DNA of 64,000 nucleotides from Bacillota bacterium (GTDB lineage Bacteria; Bacillota; Clostridia; Acetivibrionales; DSM-1351), in the NCBI GenBank assembly GCA_023400235.1, contig JAEXFI010000045.1, positions 1 to 64,000 of the forward strand, in the 5' to 3' direction. Below, piece by piece: positions 27,340 through 37,002 of the stretch; the stretch's first letter is position 1, and each line of letters starts with the position of its first letter. The notes beneath the pieces were generated by a model. That model did not search any database. It was not told where the DNA came from and saw only the letters and a list, made by a program, of their open reading frames with translations. Made by a program: the position numbers and the translations under genes.

Positions 27340-29241
27340 ATGGAGAAAAGCCTGGGAAAAAACCTGGGAAAAAGCCTGGATAAAAGCTTGGAAAAAGGCT
27401 TGGTGAGGAAGGCTGGAAGGCATAGGGCACCGTTTTTGCCGGGGGCGATTCTGGCATTTTTGCTGGTGCTGCTTATAGTGCTGCTTGCTTTTCTTATATT
27501 GCCTCACAAGTCTCAAGAGGCACAGTGGTCTCAGACAAGCGGTCCCTATGGCGGGTACATACATTGCTTTGCTGCTGACGAAAAAAATACATATGCAGGA
27601 ACGGAAGGCAGGGGCGTTTTTCGCTCGGAAGACGGCGGTGAAAGCTGGAGAGAAGCCAACGCCGGTCTTACAGTAAAAAATATATATTCTCTTGCGGTCA
27701 GCGGCTCAAACCTGCTTGCCGGAACAGCCAGCGGGGTATTTATATCCGGTGACGGCGGTGAAAGCTGGAGATTGCTTGATACGGCGCTTTCAAATATTTT
27801 CGTTTACTCCCTGGCAGCAAGGGGAGAGAATATCTTTGCAGGAACCAGCTATGGAGTTTTTCGCCTGTCCCGCCAGGGACAGGCTTGGAGTGCAGACCCC
27901 ACCGGACTTACGGCTGTCAGCGTTAATGACATAGTCTGCAGCGGTGAAAAAATTCTTGCGGGGACTGAGGACAGCGGGGTACTTGAATCAGCAGACGGCG
28001 GCAGGAGCTGGACTCCCTCCAATTCAGGCCTTAAAAGCGCCCAGGTCATATCACTGGAGGAATGCGGAACAAGCATATATGCAGGGACCTACGGAGAGGG
28101 TATCTTCATTTCCTCAAACGGGGGACAAAGCTGGAAAGAGGCCAGTACCGGCCTTGCAAGCAAGAAGGTGTATGCCCTCTCCGCCGGCGGCAAGAAGATT
28201 TTTGCGGGAACAGAAGAGGGGGTTTATATTTCCTCCAACGGTGGAGAGAGCTGGGAGGCGTTTGAATCCGGTCTGACAAACAGGTTTGTTTATTCAGTGG
28301 ATACCATGGGCACCAGAGTTTTTGCAGGTACCAACGGCGGTGGCGTATATATTTCGGACAATGAGGGAAGGAGCTGGCGGATGTCAAATTCCGGCCTGAA
28401 TAATACTCATGTGGGTGTTTTTGCAGATTTGGGTGCAGGCGGTGTTTATGCCGGCACCAACGGAGCAGGTATTTTCCATTCAGGGGATGGAGGAGAAAGC
28501 TGGAAGGCAGTTAATTCCGGTCTGACTAATCCGTATGTTTTTTCAATTGCCTTGAAGGGCACCAGGATTTTTGCCGGAACCAATGGAGGGGGAGTTTTTA
28601 TCTCGGACGCTGGAGGTGATGGCTGGAAAGAAGCCGGTACCGGTCTCACAAACAAGTATGTGTATTCTCTTGCAGCCAGCGGTGCGGACGTTTTTGCCGG
28701 AACCCTGGGGGGCGGTGTATTTGTATCAAAAGACGGCGGCACAAGCTGGAGTCCGGTTAATTCAGGTATGACAAACTCAAATGTGGGTTCTCTGGTGTTG
28801 CAGGACAAAAACCTGTATGCTGGAACCTTCGGGGGAGGAGTCTTTCTTTCGGAGAACGGAGGGGAGAGCTGGAGGCCGGTTAATTCCGGCTTGACAAACA
28901 CTCAGATATTCTCACTTGCCGTCAGCGGAGACCATATATTTGCGGCAACTCCCGGAGATGGAGTCTTTGTCCTGTCAAGGGGGGAGAGCAGCTGGCAGTC
29001 TGTAAACTCTGTGCTTACAAATAAGAACCTCAACCAGTTAGCTGTGAGGGACAATACCATTTTCGCAGCAGCCAACGGAGGAGGGATATTTTTATCCCGG
29101 GACGGCGGAAAAAGCTGGAGGGAGGCAGGTGCCGGACTTGAAAACATGGATGTATATGCCTTCGGCATATGGGGGGGAAGCATATATGTGGGCACCAGCG
29201 GAGGCGGAGTCTGGAAGCGGCAATTCCCTGCGGCACGTTGA
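27340..29241 (+). CDS. Membrane-anchored Asp-box beta-propeller protein
   Basis: 633 aa from ATG 27340 (SD GGAGGAGG). A basic N-terminus with a short internal repeat (GKNLGKSLDKSLEKGL) is followed by one membrane helix (about 33-52) and about 13 repeats of roughly 40 residues. Each repeat has the pattern FAGTxGGGVFIS, xDGGESW, GLTNxxVYSLA. These are BNR/Asp-box propeller blades as in sialidases, Ycf48 and sortilins, without visible catalytic residues. The propeller lies outside the cell. Substrate or partner binding, for example to polysaccharide or a secreted protein, is inferred only. The DNA repeats are strong but diverged. Confidence 0.8.
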   Translation: MEKSLGKNLGKSLDKSLEKGLVRKAGRHRAPFLPGAILAFLLVLLIVLLAFLILPHKSQEAQWSQTSGPYGGYIHCFAADEKNTYAGTEGRGVFRSEDGGESWREANAGLTVKNIYSLAVSGSNLLAGTASGVFISGDGGESWRLLDTALSNIFVYSLAARGENIFAGTSYGVFRLSRQGQAWSADPTGLTAVSVNDIVCSGEKILAGTEDSGVLESADGGRSWTPSNSGLKSAQVISLEECGTSIYAGTYGEGIFISSNGGQSWKEASTGLASKKVYALSAGGKKIFAGTEEGVYISSNGGESWEAFESGLTNRFVYSVDTMGTRVFAGTNGGGVYISDNEGRSWRMSNSGLNNTHVGVFADLGAGGVYAGTNGAGIFHSGDGGESWKAVNSGLTNPYVFSIALKGTRIFAGTNGGGVFISDAGGDGWKEAGTGLTNKYVYSLAASGADVFAGTLGGGVFVSKDGGTSWSPVNSGMTNSNVGSLVLQDKNLYAGTFGGGVFLSENGGESWRPVNSGLTNTQIFSLAVSGDHIFAATPGDGVFVLSRGESSWQSVNSVLTNKNLNQLAVRDNTIFAAANGGGIFLSRDGGKSWREAGAGLENMDVYAFGIWGGSIYVGTSGGGVWKRQFPAAR

Positions 29242-29275
29242 AAACAAGAAAACCAAGGGCTTCAAAAGCATAAAA

Positions 29276-29300
29276 GAGGCCGGGAAAACCACCCGGCCTC
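29276..29300. terminator. Strong hairpin between convergent genes
   Basis: GAGGCCGGG and CCCGGCCTC form a perfect 9-bp stem with a 7-nt loop between the propeller gene and the minus-strand gene at 29367. There is no long T-run, but the position fits a bidirectional terminator. A degenerate repeat of about 14 nt (TTAAGCACTTAT units) follows. Confidence 0.5.
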
Positions 29301-29366
29301 CGCTTAAGCACTTATCTTAAGCACTTATTTTAAGCAAGCCTGCTCAGCACTTATTATCAGCACTCA

Positions 29367-30230
29367 TCATTTTCCAGCCTTGTTTAAAGCTTCACATTCT
29401 TTTTGCCTGTCTTTATAGGTACTGACTTTGTATTTTTTATATGCATTTTTATATTCCTGTGCGGCTTTTGCATATTCTCCGTTTTTGTACAGTGTATACG
29501 CATTCAGAGCAGGGTCCAGAATCTTTATTTTTGCACTGCCTTTAAGCTTCTCAACCCAGGGGTCCAGCTTATCCGACTGGGAGAATTTCTGAAGCAGCAG
29601 CATATTTCTGTATTCGTCCCTGGGGTGTATAAATTCAGGGGTATCCTTATACTGGCGGGTATATTCCGCATAGCCTTCCTCGAATTCCTCATCCGTAAGA
29701 GCAATACCGTATTCCTGGGCCAGAGCGGGTATACTTTTAAGCTTCAGCAGGTATACTTCAATGTCCTTCTTGGTATCTGCTTCAGTCTTGTAGTCAAGTC
29801 CTTCGTTTAAGCCGGATTCTTCGGCGGCTCGTGCATCCCGGCTTGGCTTTACGTACTTGTCATAGTATTCGTCAATTTCCCTGGAGGTGGCCTTATGCCC
29901 GGAACTGTTGCAGAAAAAGTCGTCGGTCAGGGTCTTTTCAAGAACTGACTGCAGTACCATATCATTCAACTCTTCCTCTGTTTTCTGCTGCATGGAAGCA
30001 TCTCCCCTGTATCTGAGGAAAAGGACATTCTGCTCATCCCGGAACAAGTCGGCAGAAACAAGCTGGCCGTTTACCTCAAGCGCATCCTGACCCAAGACAT
30101 ATTCGGGTGCCTTACCCGTGATTTTCGTGATAATCAGAGCAGCAGCCAGAATGGCCAGGGCAGCCAATACAATCAGAATAATGACAATCAGCCTTTTCCT
30201 TTTTACAGGCGGCTTAATAACACTTTGCAT
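29367..30230 (-). CDS. Membrane-anchored SurA-like protein with TPR-like tail
   Basis: 287 aa. An N-terminal basic stretch and a long hydrophobic helix (about 13-35) anchor it facing outward. The domain that follows (ALEVNGQLVSADLFRDEQN and a helical region to about 240) resembles the N-terminal chaperone part of SurA/PrsA foldases, but no parvulin PPIase domain is seen. The C-terminus (NAYTLYKNGEYAKAAQEYKNAYKKYK) looks like one tetratricopeptide unit. The SD AGAGGTG is present. A role in folding exported proteins is inferred. Confidence 0.65.
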   Translation of the reverse strand: MQSVIKPPVKRKRLIVIILIVLAALAILAAALIITKITGKAPEYVLGQDALEVNGQLVSADLFRDEQNVLFLRYRGDASMQQKTEEELNDMVLQSVLEKTLTDDFFCNSSGHKATSREIDEYYDKYVKPSRDARAAEESGLNEGLDYKTEADTKKDIEVYLLKLKSIPALAQEYGIALTDEEFEEGYAEYTRQYKDTPEFIHPRDEYRNMLLLQKFSQSDKLDPWVEKLKGSAKIKILDPALNAYTLYKNGEYAKAAQEYKNAYKKYKVSTYKDRQKECEALNKAGK

Positions 30231-30414
30231 AAAGCATCACACCTCTTTTCAGTTTTCTGGCATATGCCACTTAATTCATAATATTACATTAATTGCATAT
30301 TTTTTTCAATATATTTTTATTCCAGTGCGCATGTTACATAATTCGATAAAATATGTTAAAATGTGAAAAGTTGGATATGGGTGGTGTGAATAGTATCGGG
30401 GTCAGGAGGCTTCC

Positions 30415-32250
30415 ATGGAGAAAAAACAAAAGGAAATATCAAATATAACCTCAATAAAAAACAACATTTTTGCAATGAAGCTGGCCTGGGGCATCAGCAG
30501 GAGCAATGTGGCCCACAGGCTTGCCTTATCAGTTCTGGAATATTTTGAATGGGTGTTCTACAGTACTATCTTTATGCGGTACATAATAAATGCCTTTGAA
30601 AGGAAAATGAGTTTTCAAAGCATACTGGTTTTTATTTTGCTGTGCGGTGCCACATTTGCTCTGGTGGGGCTTTACAGGAGCTATGTGAATAATGTCTGCT
30701 TCCCGCTGAACGACACCAGAACCTATGAGGGGCTGTCGCTGAAGCTTTATAATAAGGCCGGGAATGTTGAGCTGGGCTGCTTTGAGGACTCGGAATTTTA
30801 CAACAGGTATACCATGGCCATAGATGGTGCAGGTGACAGGATTACCAGCGTGGTCACCAATGTGTGGGGAATTGTAACCGGCTCTGTTGCCACAGTGGCA
30901 GTGTTCTTTTCAATGTACGACATTGACAGGGTGGCGGTATTGTTTGTGGTTTTCCCCATTATAGGAAACTTTGTTTTTGGCGGCATTATGAATAAGCTTG
31001 CCTTAAAGAGGTATAAGGAGGGCATTCCCAATGAAAGGGTATTCCAGTACGTAAACAGGGTCATGTATCTGGCGGATTATGCCAAGGAAATGAGGCTTTC
31101 GAATGTCTACCGGTTAATTAGGGAGAAATACGACGAGGCAATAAAGAGAACTGTTGCCATTGCAGGCAAATATGCTCCCAGGATAATTCCTGTAGAGGTG
31201 CTGAAGGTGGTCTTTACCTTTTCCATAATCTTTGAGGGGGTGCTGCTGTACGGAGCATATAAGGCCATGGTGGTGAAAAGCATTTCCCTGGCGGAGCTGG
31301 CTGTGCTGTCCAGCACCATGGTTTCAGCAACCTGGATTCTCATAGGCCTTTTCAACAATATAGTGGAGACTATAAAAAACGGTATGTTTGTAAACAACCT
31401 GCGTACCTTCATGGAGTATAAGGAAGCAATCCCGGAGGACTGGGACGGCTGTACGCCGGAAAGGGAGATTTCCTCCATTGAATTCCGCAATGTAAGCTTT
31501 TCCTATAAAGACGGAAAGTATGCCGTAAAGAAGCTCAGCTTCACCATACCGGGCAACAGTGTTGTGGCTATAGTAGGCCACAACGGGGCGGGAAAGTCTA
31601 CAATCATCAAGCTGCTGTTCCGCTTGTACGACCCTACTGAAGGCGAAATACTCCTGAACGGGAGAAATATAAAGGAATATAACCTCAGGGAATACCGCAG
31701 GCTGTTTGCGGCAGCCTTTCAGGACTACAGGGTGCTTGCACTCTCCGTAAAGGACAATGTGCTTATGGGACGCAAGATCGAAAATGAGGATGAGGCAGTG
31801 GCAGAGGCTCTTAAGAAGGCGGGGGTGTATGAAAAGGTACAGACACTGGAAAATGGTGTGAATACAATTCTTACAAGGGAATTTGATGAAGCCGGTGCGG
31901 TGCTCTCAGGAGGACAGTACCAGAAAATAGTGGTTTCAAGGGCTTTCGTGCAAAATACCCCTGTCAAGGTGTTTGACGAGCCCTCCTCAGCCCTTGACCC
32001 AATTGCGGAATACAAGCTGTATAAAAGCATCATGCAGGAAAGCAGGGATAAAACCATGATATTTATTTCCCATCGACTGTCCTCGGTGCGCAATGCCCAC
32101 AAGGTATTCATGTTTGAACAGGGTGAGCTTGTGGAACAGGGAACCCACCAGGAATTGATGAAGCTGAAGGGCCCCTATGCAGATATGTATACAAAGCAGG
32201 CAATGAATTATCTAGCGGTGAAAAATATTGAAGAGGGGGTGGTGCTATGA
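30415..32250 (+). CDS. ABC exporter half-transporter, first subunit
   Basis: 611 aa: an N-terminal six-helix membrane domain (about 20-330) and a nucleotide-binding domain with Walker A GHNGAGKSTIIK, Q-loop AFQDYR, signature LSGGQYQ, Walker B VKVFDEP and switch His in FISHRLS. The SD CAGGAGG precedes ATG 30415. Its stop overlaps the start of the second half-transporter by 4 nt, so the pair should form a heterodimeric exporter. Both nucleotide sites look intact. There is no peptidase domain and no neighbouring precursor peptide. The substrate is unknown; a lipid, drug or peptide are all possible. Confidence 0.88.
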   Translation: MEKKQKEISNITSIKNNIFAMKLAWGISRSNVAHRLALSVLEYFEWVFYSTIFMRYIINAFERKMSFQSILVFILLCGATFALVGLYRSYVNNVCFPLNDTRTYEGLSLKLYNKAGNVELGCFEDSEFYNRYTMAIDGAGDRITSVVTNVWGIVTGSVATVAVFFSMYDIDRVAVLFVVFPIIGNFVFGGIMNKLALKRYKEGIPNERVFQYVNRVMYLADYAKEMRLSNVYRLIREKYDEAIKRTVAIAGKYAPRIIPVEVLKVVFTFSIIFEGVLLYGAYKAMVVKSISLAELAVLSSTMVSATWILIGLFNNIVETIKNGMFVNNLRTFMEYKEAIPEDWDGCTPEREISSIEFRNVSFSYKDGKYAVKKLSFTIPGNSVVAIVGHNGAGKSTIIKLLFRLYDPTEGEILLNGRNIKEYNLREYRRLFAAAFQDYRVLALSVKDNVLMGRKIENEDEAVAEALKKAGVYEKVQTLENGVNTILTREFDEAGAVLSGGQYQKIVVSRAFVQNTPVKVFDEPSSALDPIAEYKLYKSIMQESRDKTMIFISHRLSSVRNAHKVFMFEQGELVEQGTHQELMKLKGPYADMYTKQAMNYLAVKNIEEGVVL

Positions 32251-34112
32251 AGCCCAGGGAGCTCAAACAGAAGCAGCCAAAGAAGGCAAAGCAGCCCAAA
32301 CAGCCCAAACAGCCCTTCAGGCAGGTGCTGGACAACAACCTGTTCATCCTGAAAATCTGCTTTTCGGCTTCCCCTCTGTATATCCTTGTATTCATACTTG
32401 ATATACTGAGAAACCAACTGCTCATATTTTTTGAGCATACGTACGGAATCGGCTATGTACTGGAGTCAGTTGAATACGGGCGGCCCTTCCGTAATGTGGC
32501 GGTATTCATAATTGCACTTTTTATTCTCATAGGCATTGGGATGATATACGGAGCCTTTGTCAACCAGCTCATATCCCTTAAGGCCCTGCCCAGGATGAAG
32601 CAGAAGCTCAAGTTCATGCTGTATGAAAAAGCCCGCAAGCTGGACCTGGAATGCTATGACAATCCGGAATATTACAATGAATTTGTGCTTGCGGTTTCAG
32701 AGGCGGACAAGCAGGTGGAAAGAATGCTGGAATTTTTGAACAAGCTCTTTACAGGACTGACGGTATTCATTACCACCGGGACCTACTTTATAATCAAGGA
32801 TTGGTTTTCGGTATCCTTTGTGGCAGTCTCCTTCCTCCTGTCCTCTCTGCTCATGCAGGTACTGAACAGGGTGAATTATAAAATCAGGCTGCAAAAAAAT
32901 CCTCAGGAGAGGAAAAGGGCCTATGTCAACAGGGTATTCTATCTGAATGACTATGCCAAGGAGCTCAGGCTAAATCCTGATGTACCCGGCAAGCTCCTGG
33001 ACAAATTCAAGGCTGCAAATAAAAAAATATATGAGATAGACAGGGAGAATGCCAAAAGGAAGTTTATTTTAAGCTTCCTGAGGGATTATGTTTCCAACGA
33101 CTTTATAAGCGATGTGCTGTATATCATTTATCTGGTATATAAAGCTACGGTGCTCAGTCTCATATCCTACAGCAGTGTTGTGATTCTGTTCAATTCTTTC
33201 GGCAGGTTCAAGAGGAGTCTGAGGACTATAACCGAAATATATCCATATGCAAGTGAAACCAGCCTGTATGTAGACAAGATACGCAGCTTTCTTAACTACA
33301 AGCCCAGGATTGACAGCAGGAAACGGCTGGCGGTGCCGGGAAAGCCGGGAATATTCAAGCTGGATAATATAGCCTTCTCATACAATGAAGGGGCCAAAAA
33401 CGTTATAAATAACATAAATATGACAATCAAGCCCTTTGAAAAGGTTGCGCTTGTGGGCTACAACGGGGCGGGAAAAACCACACTGATAAAGCTGCTCATG
33501 AGACTCTATGATGTGAGGGAGGGAGGCATATCCTTAAATGGCGTTGACATCAGAGATTATGATGTTGCCCAGTACCGTGAGCATGTGGGGACGGTTTTTC
33601 AGGACTATATGCTGTATGCCGCCACAGTAAAGGAAAACGTGCTGCTGGACATAGGGGAGGACGTGCCGGAGGAACCGGTAATGGAGGCACTTGAGCAGAG
33701 CGGTTTTGTCCAGAGACTCAAGGAACTGAAGCAAGGGCTGGCCACTCCTCTTACGGCAGAATTCCATGAGGACGGTGTGAACCTTTCCGGTGGTGAGGCC
33801 CAGAAGCTGGCGATTTCAAGAGCTTTTTACAAGAATTCAAGCCTTATTATACTGGATGAGCCCTCCTCCGCCCTGGATCCCATAGCTGAGTACCAGTTGA
33901 ATCAGTCCATGCTGGAGGCGGCTGCAAATAAGACCGTGGTTTTCATCTCCCACAGGCTGTCCACCACCCGGCTGGCAGACAGGATATTCATGCTGGAGGA
34001 TGGTAGGATAATAGAGTCAGGAAGCCATGAGGAACTGCTGAAGCTGGACGGTAAATATGCCGAGATGTGGCGTGTACAGGCAGGGCAGTATATTGCTGAA
34101 CAGCCGGTGTGA
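32247..34112 (+). CDS. ABC exporter half-transporter, second subunit
   Basis: 621 aa. A basic, Pro/Lys/Gln-rich N-terminus (KQPKQPKQP) precedes the membrane domain, then the nucleotide-binding domain with GYNGAGKTTLIK, VFQDYM, LSGGEAQ, LIILDEP and FISHRLS. The ATGA overlap with the upstream gene shows translational coupling. The two subunits are clearly homologous but diverged, as expected for a heterodimer. No terminator is obvious before the c-di-GMP riboswitch 150 nt downstream. Confidence 0.88.
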   Translation: MKPRELKQKQPKKAKQPKQPKQPFRQVLDNNLFILKICFSASPLYILVFILDILRNQLLIFFEHTYGIGYVLESVEYGRPFRNVAVFIIALFILIGIGMIYGAFVNQLISLKALPRMKQKLKFMLYEKARKLDLECYDNPEYYNEFVLAVSEADKQVERMLEFLNKLFTGLTVFITTGTYFIIKDWFSVSFVAVSFLLSSLLMQVLNRVNYKIRLQKNPQERKRAYVNRVFYLNDYAKELRLNPDVPGKLLDKFKAANKKIYEIDRENAKRKFILSFLRDYVSNDFISDVLYIIYLVYKATVLSLISYSSVVILFNSFGRFKRSLRTITEIYPYASETSLYVDKIRSFLNYKPRIDSRKRLAVPGKPGIFKLDNIAFSYNEGAKNVINNINMTIKPFEKVALVGYNGAGKTTLIKLLMRLYDVREGGISLNGVDIRDYDVAQYREHVGTVFQDYMLYAATVKENVLLDIGEDVPEEPVMEALEQSGFVQRLKELKQGLATPLTAEFHEDGVNLSGGEAQKLAISRAFYKNSSLIILDEPSSALDPIAEYQLNQSMLEAAANKTVVFISHRLSTTRLADRIFMLEDGRIIESGSHEELLKLDGKYAEMWRVQAGQYIAEQPV

Positions 34113-34267
34113 AAATTTTTGGGGGCTTTTGAATCTTCATTGGTTTTGAAAATAGGTGAAAATATGTCGAAAAATAGTAAAATAATGTTGAATAATCTCT
34201 AGTTTATGTTAAAATATTATTTGGTGTTTGGTTCTATGGTCCTGTGGACCTTGGACCCGTTATAAAA

Positions 34268-34362
34268 AATTTGATAAAGGCAAAATCATTGAAAGGTGAT
34301 GACGCAAAGCCACGAGTCTAACCCGGCAGGTATGCCGGTAGGATAGTCGGGTTGCCTATGAA
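34268..34362 (+). ncRNA. Cyclic di-GMP-I (GEMM) riboswitch
   Basis: The conserved GEMM core is present: AAAGGCAAAATCATT, then GAAAGGTGATGACGCAAAGC, CACGAGTCTAA, a CCGGCAGGTATGCCGG hairpin, and GGATAGTCGGGTTGCC closing the second stem. It lies upstream of a terminator and the chemoreceptor-domain gene at 34453, a classic target. Binding of c-di-GMP should decide between terminator and read-through. Confidence 0.88.
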
Positions 34363-34385
34363 TCGTCCTAAATAAAGAACATTAA

Positions 34386-34415
34386 AAGTAGGCTTTAATT
34401 GCCTGCTTTTTTTTG
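34386..34415 (+). terminator. Expression-platform terminator of the riboswitch
   Basis: AAGTAGGC and GCCTGCTT pair with one G-U wobble around TTTAATT, followed by eight T residues, 24 nt after the aptamer. A second stem (TGTGCGC with GCGCACA, 34414-34440) follows immediately. Confidence 0.75.
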
Positions 34416-34452
34416 TGCGCGGCCGGCATAGGCGCGCACAAATATAAACGGC

Positions 34453-35403
34453 ATGTTTGAGGCCTTCTCTTATATAATTGTGAATGTGAAGCTGAAGGCG
34501 GAGGAGGTTGACGGTTCTGCCATGAATCTGTCGGCAACCTCCCAGGAATTGGCCTCGGCCTCTCAGGAAGTGGCAAATTCCGTACAACATGTTGCAAAGG
34601 GTGCGTTCCAGAGTCTCAAACCTGACGGGTGTACTTTCGACAATAATAATTTCAGTATTTCACTGGACAATATATATTCTTCCCTGGAACTGGAAAGGAT
34701 AAAAGGAAGCATTGAAGTAACAGAAAAACTGTCAAATGAAGGGAGCGGACAGATGAGGGAAATGACAACGGCAACCAGGGACGTAAGCCAATCTCTCTAC
34801 ACTGTCATAAAAAATGTGGGCAATTTAAATGAAAATATCAGAAAAATTGATGAAATTACAGCAGTTATAAAAGACATATCCGACCAGACCAATCTGCTGG
34901 CACTAAATGCGGCAATTGAGGCGGTAAGGGCAGGAGAAGCAGGAAGAGGCTTCGCTGTGGTGGCGGAGGAGATAAGAAAGCTTGCAGACCAATCCAGGGT
35001 ATCGGCGGATAATATTACTCAGGTTATAAGATCCATACTGGCTGAGACTGAGGGTGTGCCAGGAATGAGCAGTAAGGTTGAATCCAAGTTAAGTGTGCAA
35101 ATTGAACAGATAAATTTTACTACAAGGTCCTTTGAAGGAATCTTAAACTCGGTGTTTGAAACGACACCCATGATAAAGCATACTTTTGAGGAGGCAGACA
35201 GCCTCATCAAGGAGAGGGACAACGTACTTCACAATATACAGTCCGTTGCGTCAATATCAGAACAGACAAGTGCTGCCACCCGGGAGATTTCTGCATCTGC
35301 CGAGGAAATGAGTGCTTCAACTGAGGAAATAGCATCCACTTCAAACATGCTCCAGCAGGTGTCAACGGAACTGGTGAACAATATAAAATCTTTTAAGATA
35401 TAG
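34453..35403 (+). CDS. Methyl-accepting chemotaxis signalling domain without sensor or membrane part
   Basis: 316 aa, almost wholly the MCP cytoplasmic coiled coil. The CheA/CheW-binding hairpin tip reads NLLALNAAIEAVRAGEAGRGFAVVAEEIRKLADQS, split here for clarity as NLLALNAAIEA and AGRGFAVVAEEIRKLA around the usual turn. There is no transmembrane helix and no ligand-binding domain. No SD precedes ATG 34453, and the region around residues 45-65 (VAKGAFQSLKPDGC) departs from the usual MCP sequence. It may be a soluble receptor or a 5'-truncated gene whose sensor part was lost. The riboswitch upstream ties it to c-di-GMP motility control. Confidence 0.75.
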   Translation: MFEAFSYIIVNVKLKAEEVDGSAMNLSATSQELASASQEVANSVQHVAKGAFQSLKPDGCTFDNNNFSISLDNIYSSLELERIKGSIEVTEKLSNEGSGQMREMTTATRDVSQSLYTVIKNVGNLNENIRKIDEITAVIKDISDQTNLLALNAAIEAVRAGEAGRGFAVVAEEIRKLADQSRVSADNITQVIRSILAETEGVPGMSSKVESKLSVQIEQINFTTRSFEGILNSVFETTPMIKHTFEEADSLIKERDNVLHNIQSVASISEQTSAATREISASAEEMSASTEEIASTSNMLQQVSTELVNNIKSFKI

Positions 35404-35504
35404 CTTTTCACAACGGGAACCGCAGCGGTGTTAAACGGATGCTTTTTAACCTTTTTTCTGATAAAATGGAAGTAATAAATAAAAAGGATTATGGAAGAAA
35501 AAAG

Positions 35505-36665
35505 ATGACAGATGAATTTAAACGTATGACACCTGAAGATGCGTTAAAACGATGTGAAATGGAAGAACAGTACGGGGTTGAAGTAAAGGGCAGGCTTAAA
35601 ATTTTCATAGGCTATGCTCCCGGAGTGGGAAAGACCTATTCCATGCTGAGTGAAGGCAACAGAAGAGCAAAGCGCGGAAAAGACATAGTAATCGGCTACG
35701 TTGAATCCCACCAGCGTGAAGAAACAGACAGACAGATCGCTGATTTGGAGATTGTTCCCCGCAGAAAGATTGAGTACAACGGTACGGTTATGGAGGAAAT
35801 GGATACTGAGGCCATAATTGCACGTAACCCTGAAATTGTTCTTATAGATGAGCTGGCACATACCAACGTTCCCGGCTCTGAGCGCCTGAAAAGATATGAG
35901 GATGTTGAAGAGATTTTATGTCACGGCATAAATGTTCTGACTACCTTGAACATTCAGCACCTGGAAAGCTTAAACGATGTTGTAAGACAAATTACGGGAA
36001 TAGCTGTAAGAGAGACTATACCCGACTATATAGTTGAAAAAGCCGATGAGGTGGTGGTTGTGGATATAACTCCCGATGCCCTGCAGAACAGGTTAAAAAG
36101 AGGGAATGTCTACAATCTGGAAAAGGTGCCTCAGGCCTTGAAGAATTTTTTTCGCAAGGGAAACCTGAACGCTTTAAGGGAACTTGCTTTAAGGCAGACA
36201 GCCGAAGAAGTGGATGAAGACCTTGAAGAATACATGAAGGAACATGGCATCAAGGACAATTGGAGCATAGTAGAACGGGTTATGGTTTGTATCGGCCCCA
36301 GTCCTTCAGCAAAGAAGCTTATCAGGAGGGGAGCAAGAATTTCCCGCAGGTATAAATGTGAATGGATGACAGTCAGTGTGGACTGTACTAACAGATTTGC
36401 GCCAAAGCTTACCGAGAAGCAGAAGGAAATGCTGGAGAGTTATCACAAGCTGGCAAGACAGCTTGGGGCGGAGGTTGTGACCTTGAAAGGAAAGAGTGTA
36501 TCTGGAGAACTTGCCGATTTTGCGCATGAGCGTCACATAACACAAATCATCATAGGACATTCCAGAAGAACTAAAGTCCAGACTCTCTTACGTGGCTCCA
36601 CTGTCTCAAAACTGTTGAAACAGACCAAAAACATAGAAGTTCACGTCATACCAAATGATTTATGA
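35505..36665 (+). CDS. kdpD: KdpD N-terminal sensor protein lacking the kinase
   Basis: 386 aa from ATG 35505. The KdpD domain has Walker A YAPGVGKTYSML and DELAHTNVPGSE, then a Usp-like domain from about residue 245 (VMVCIGPSPSAKKLIRRG to HVIPNDL). It ends where full-length KdpD would continue into four membrane helices, GAF and histidine kinase. Such short KdpD proteins occur in clostridia and cyanobacteria, and Usp-type KdpD domains bind c-di-AMP in some Firmicutes; whether this one does is not visible. It lies next to kdpFABC, on the opposite strand. A separate kinase (42110) may supply the missing activity. The start could also be 35439 or 35466; none has a strong SD. Confidence 0.8.
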   Translation: MTDEFKRMTPEDALKRCEMEEQYGVEVKGRLKIFIGYAPGVGKTYSMLSEGNRRAKRGKDIVIGYVESHQREETDRQIADLEIVPRRKIEYNGTVMEEMDTEAIIARNPEIVLIDELAHTNVPGSERLKRYEDVEEILCHGINVLTTLNIQHLESLNDVVRQITGIAVRETIPDYIVEKADEVVVVDITPDALQNRLKRGNVYNLEKVPQALKNFFRKGNLNALRELALRQTAEEVDEDLEEYMKEHGIKDNWSIVERVMVCIGPSPSAKKLIRRGARISRRYKCEWMTVSVDCTNRFAPKLTEKQKEMLESYHKLARQLGAEVVTLKGKSVSGELADFAHERHITQIIIGHSRRTKVQTLLRGSTVSKLLKQTKNIEVHVIPNDL

Positions 36666-36773
36666 GAAATTTGGCATGAGCAATTAGCTCATAGCTATAT
36701 CCAGCCTGACTTCTGTGTCCTTGAAGGACTTTCGCAGTTCTTTTACTGTATTACAGAGTAGTAGGAAATGTCA

Positions 36774-36808
36774 AGAGGCATATTTTTGAAAACGCAAAAT
36801 ATACCTCT
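36774..36808 (+). terminator. Hairpin after kdpD
   Basis: AGAGG-c-ATATTTT pairs with AAAATAT-a-CCTCT around a 9-nt loop, 110 nt after the kdpD stop. No T-run follows, so the call is tentative. Confidence 0.35.
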
Positions 36809-36911
36809 ATGTAATATGTGTAATCATTTTATTTTTTTAACCGTTAACATTATAAATAATATCTACAACCATGAGACGGTCTTTAAGCATTCCTATTATG
36901 CGAAATAAATA

Positions 36912-36950
36912 ATGGGCAGCTGCTATATCAGATGTATTGCAGCTGCCCAT
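36912..36950 (-). terminator. Terminator of the kdp operon
   Basis: A perfect 12-bp stem (ATGGGCAGCTGC with GCAGCTGCCCAT) lies 53 nt beyond the kdpC stop, followed on the minus strand by TATTTATTT. The rest of 36666-37002 has no gene. Confidence 0.7.
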
Positions 36951-37002
36951 GTTTATATCCTTGAAAGTTCCCGCTAATGAGTTTTTGCAGTAGAATCAAT
37001 AC

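Noticed and set aside
27600..29220. Repeat array in DNA of the propeller gene
   Set aside because: The periodicity comes from protein blades of about 40 residues and the DNA units are diverged.
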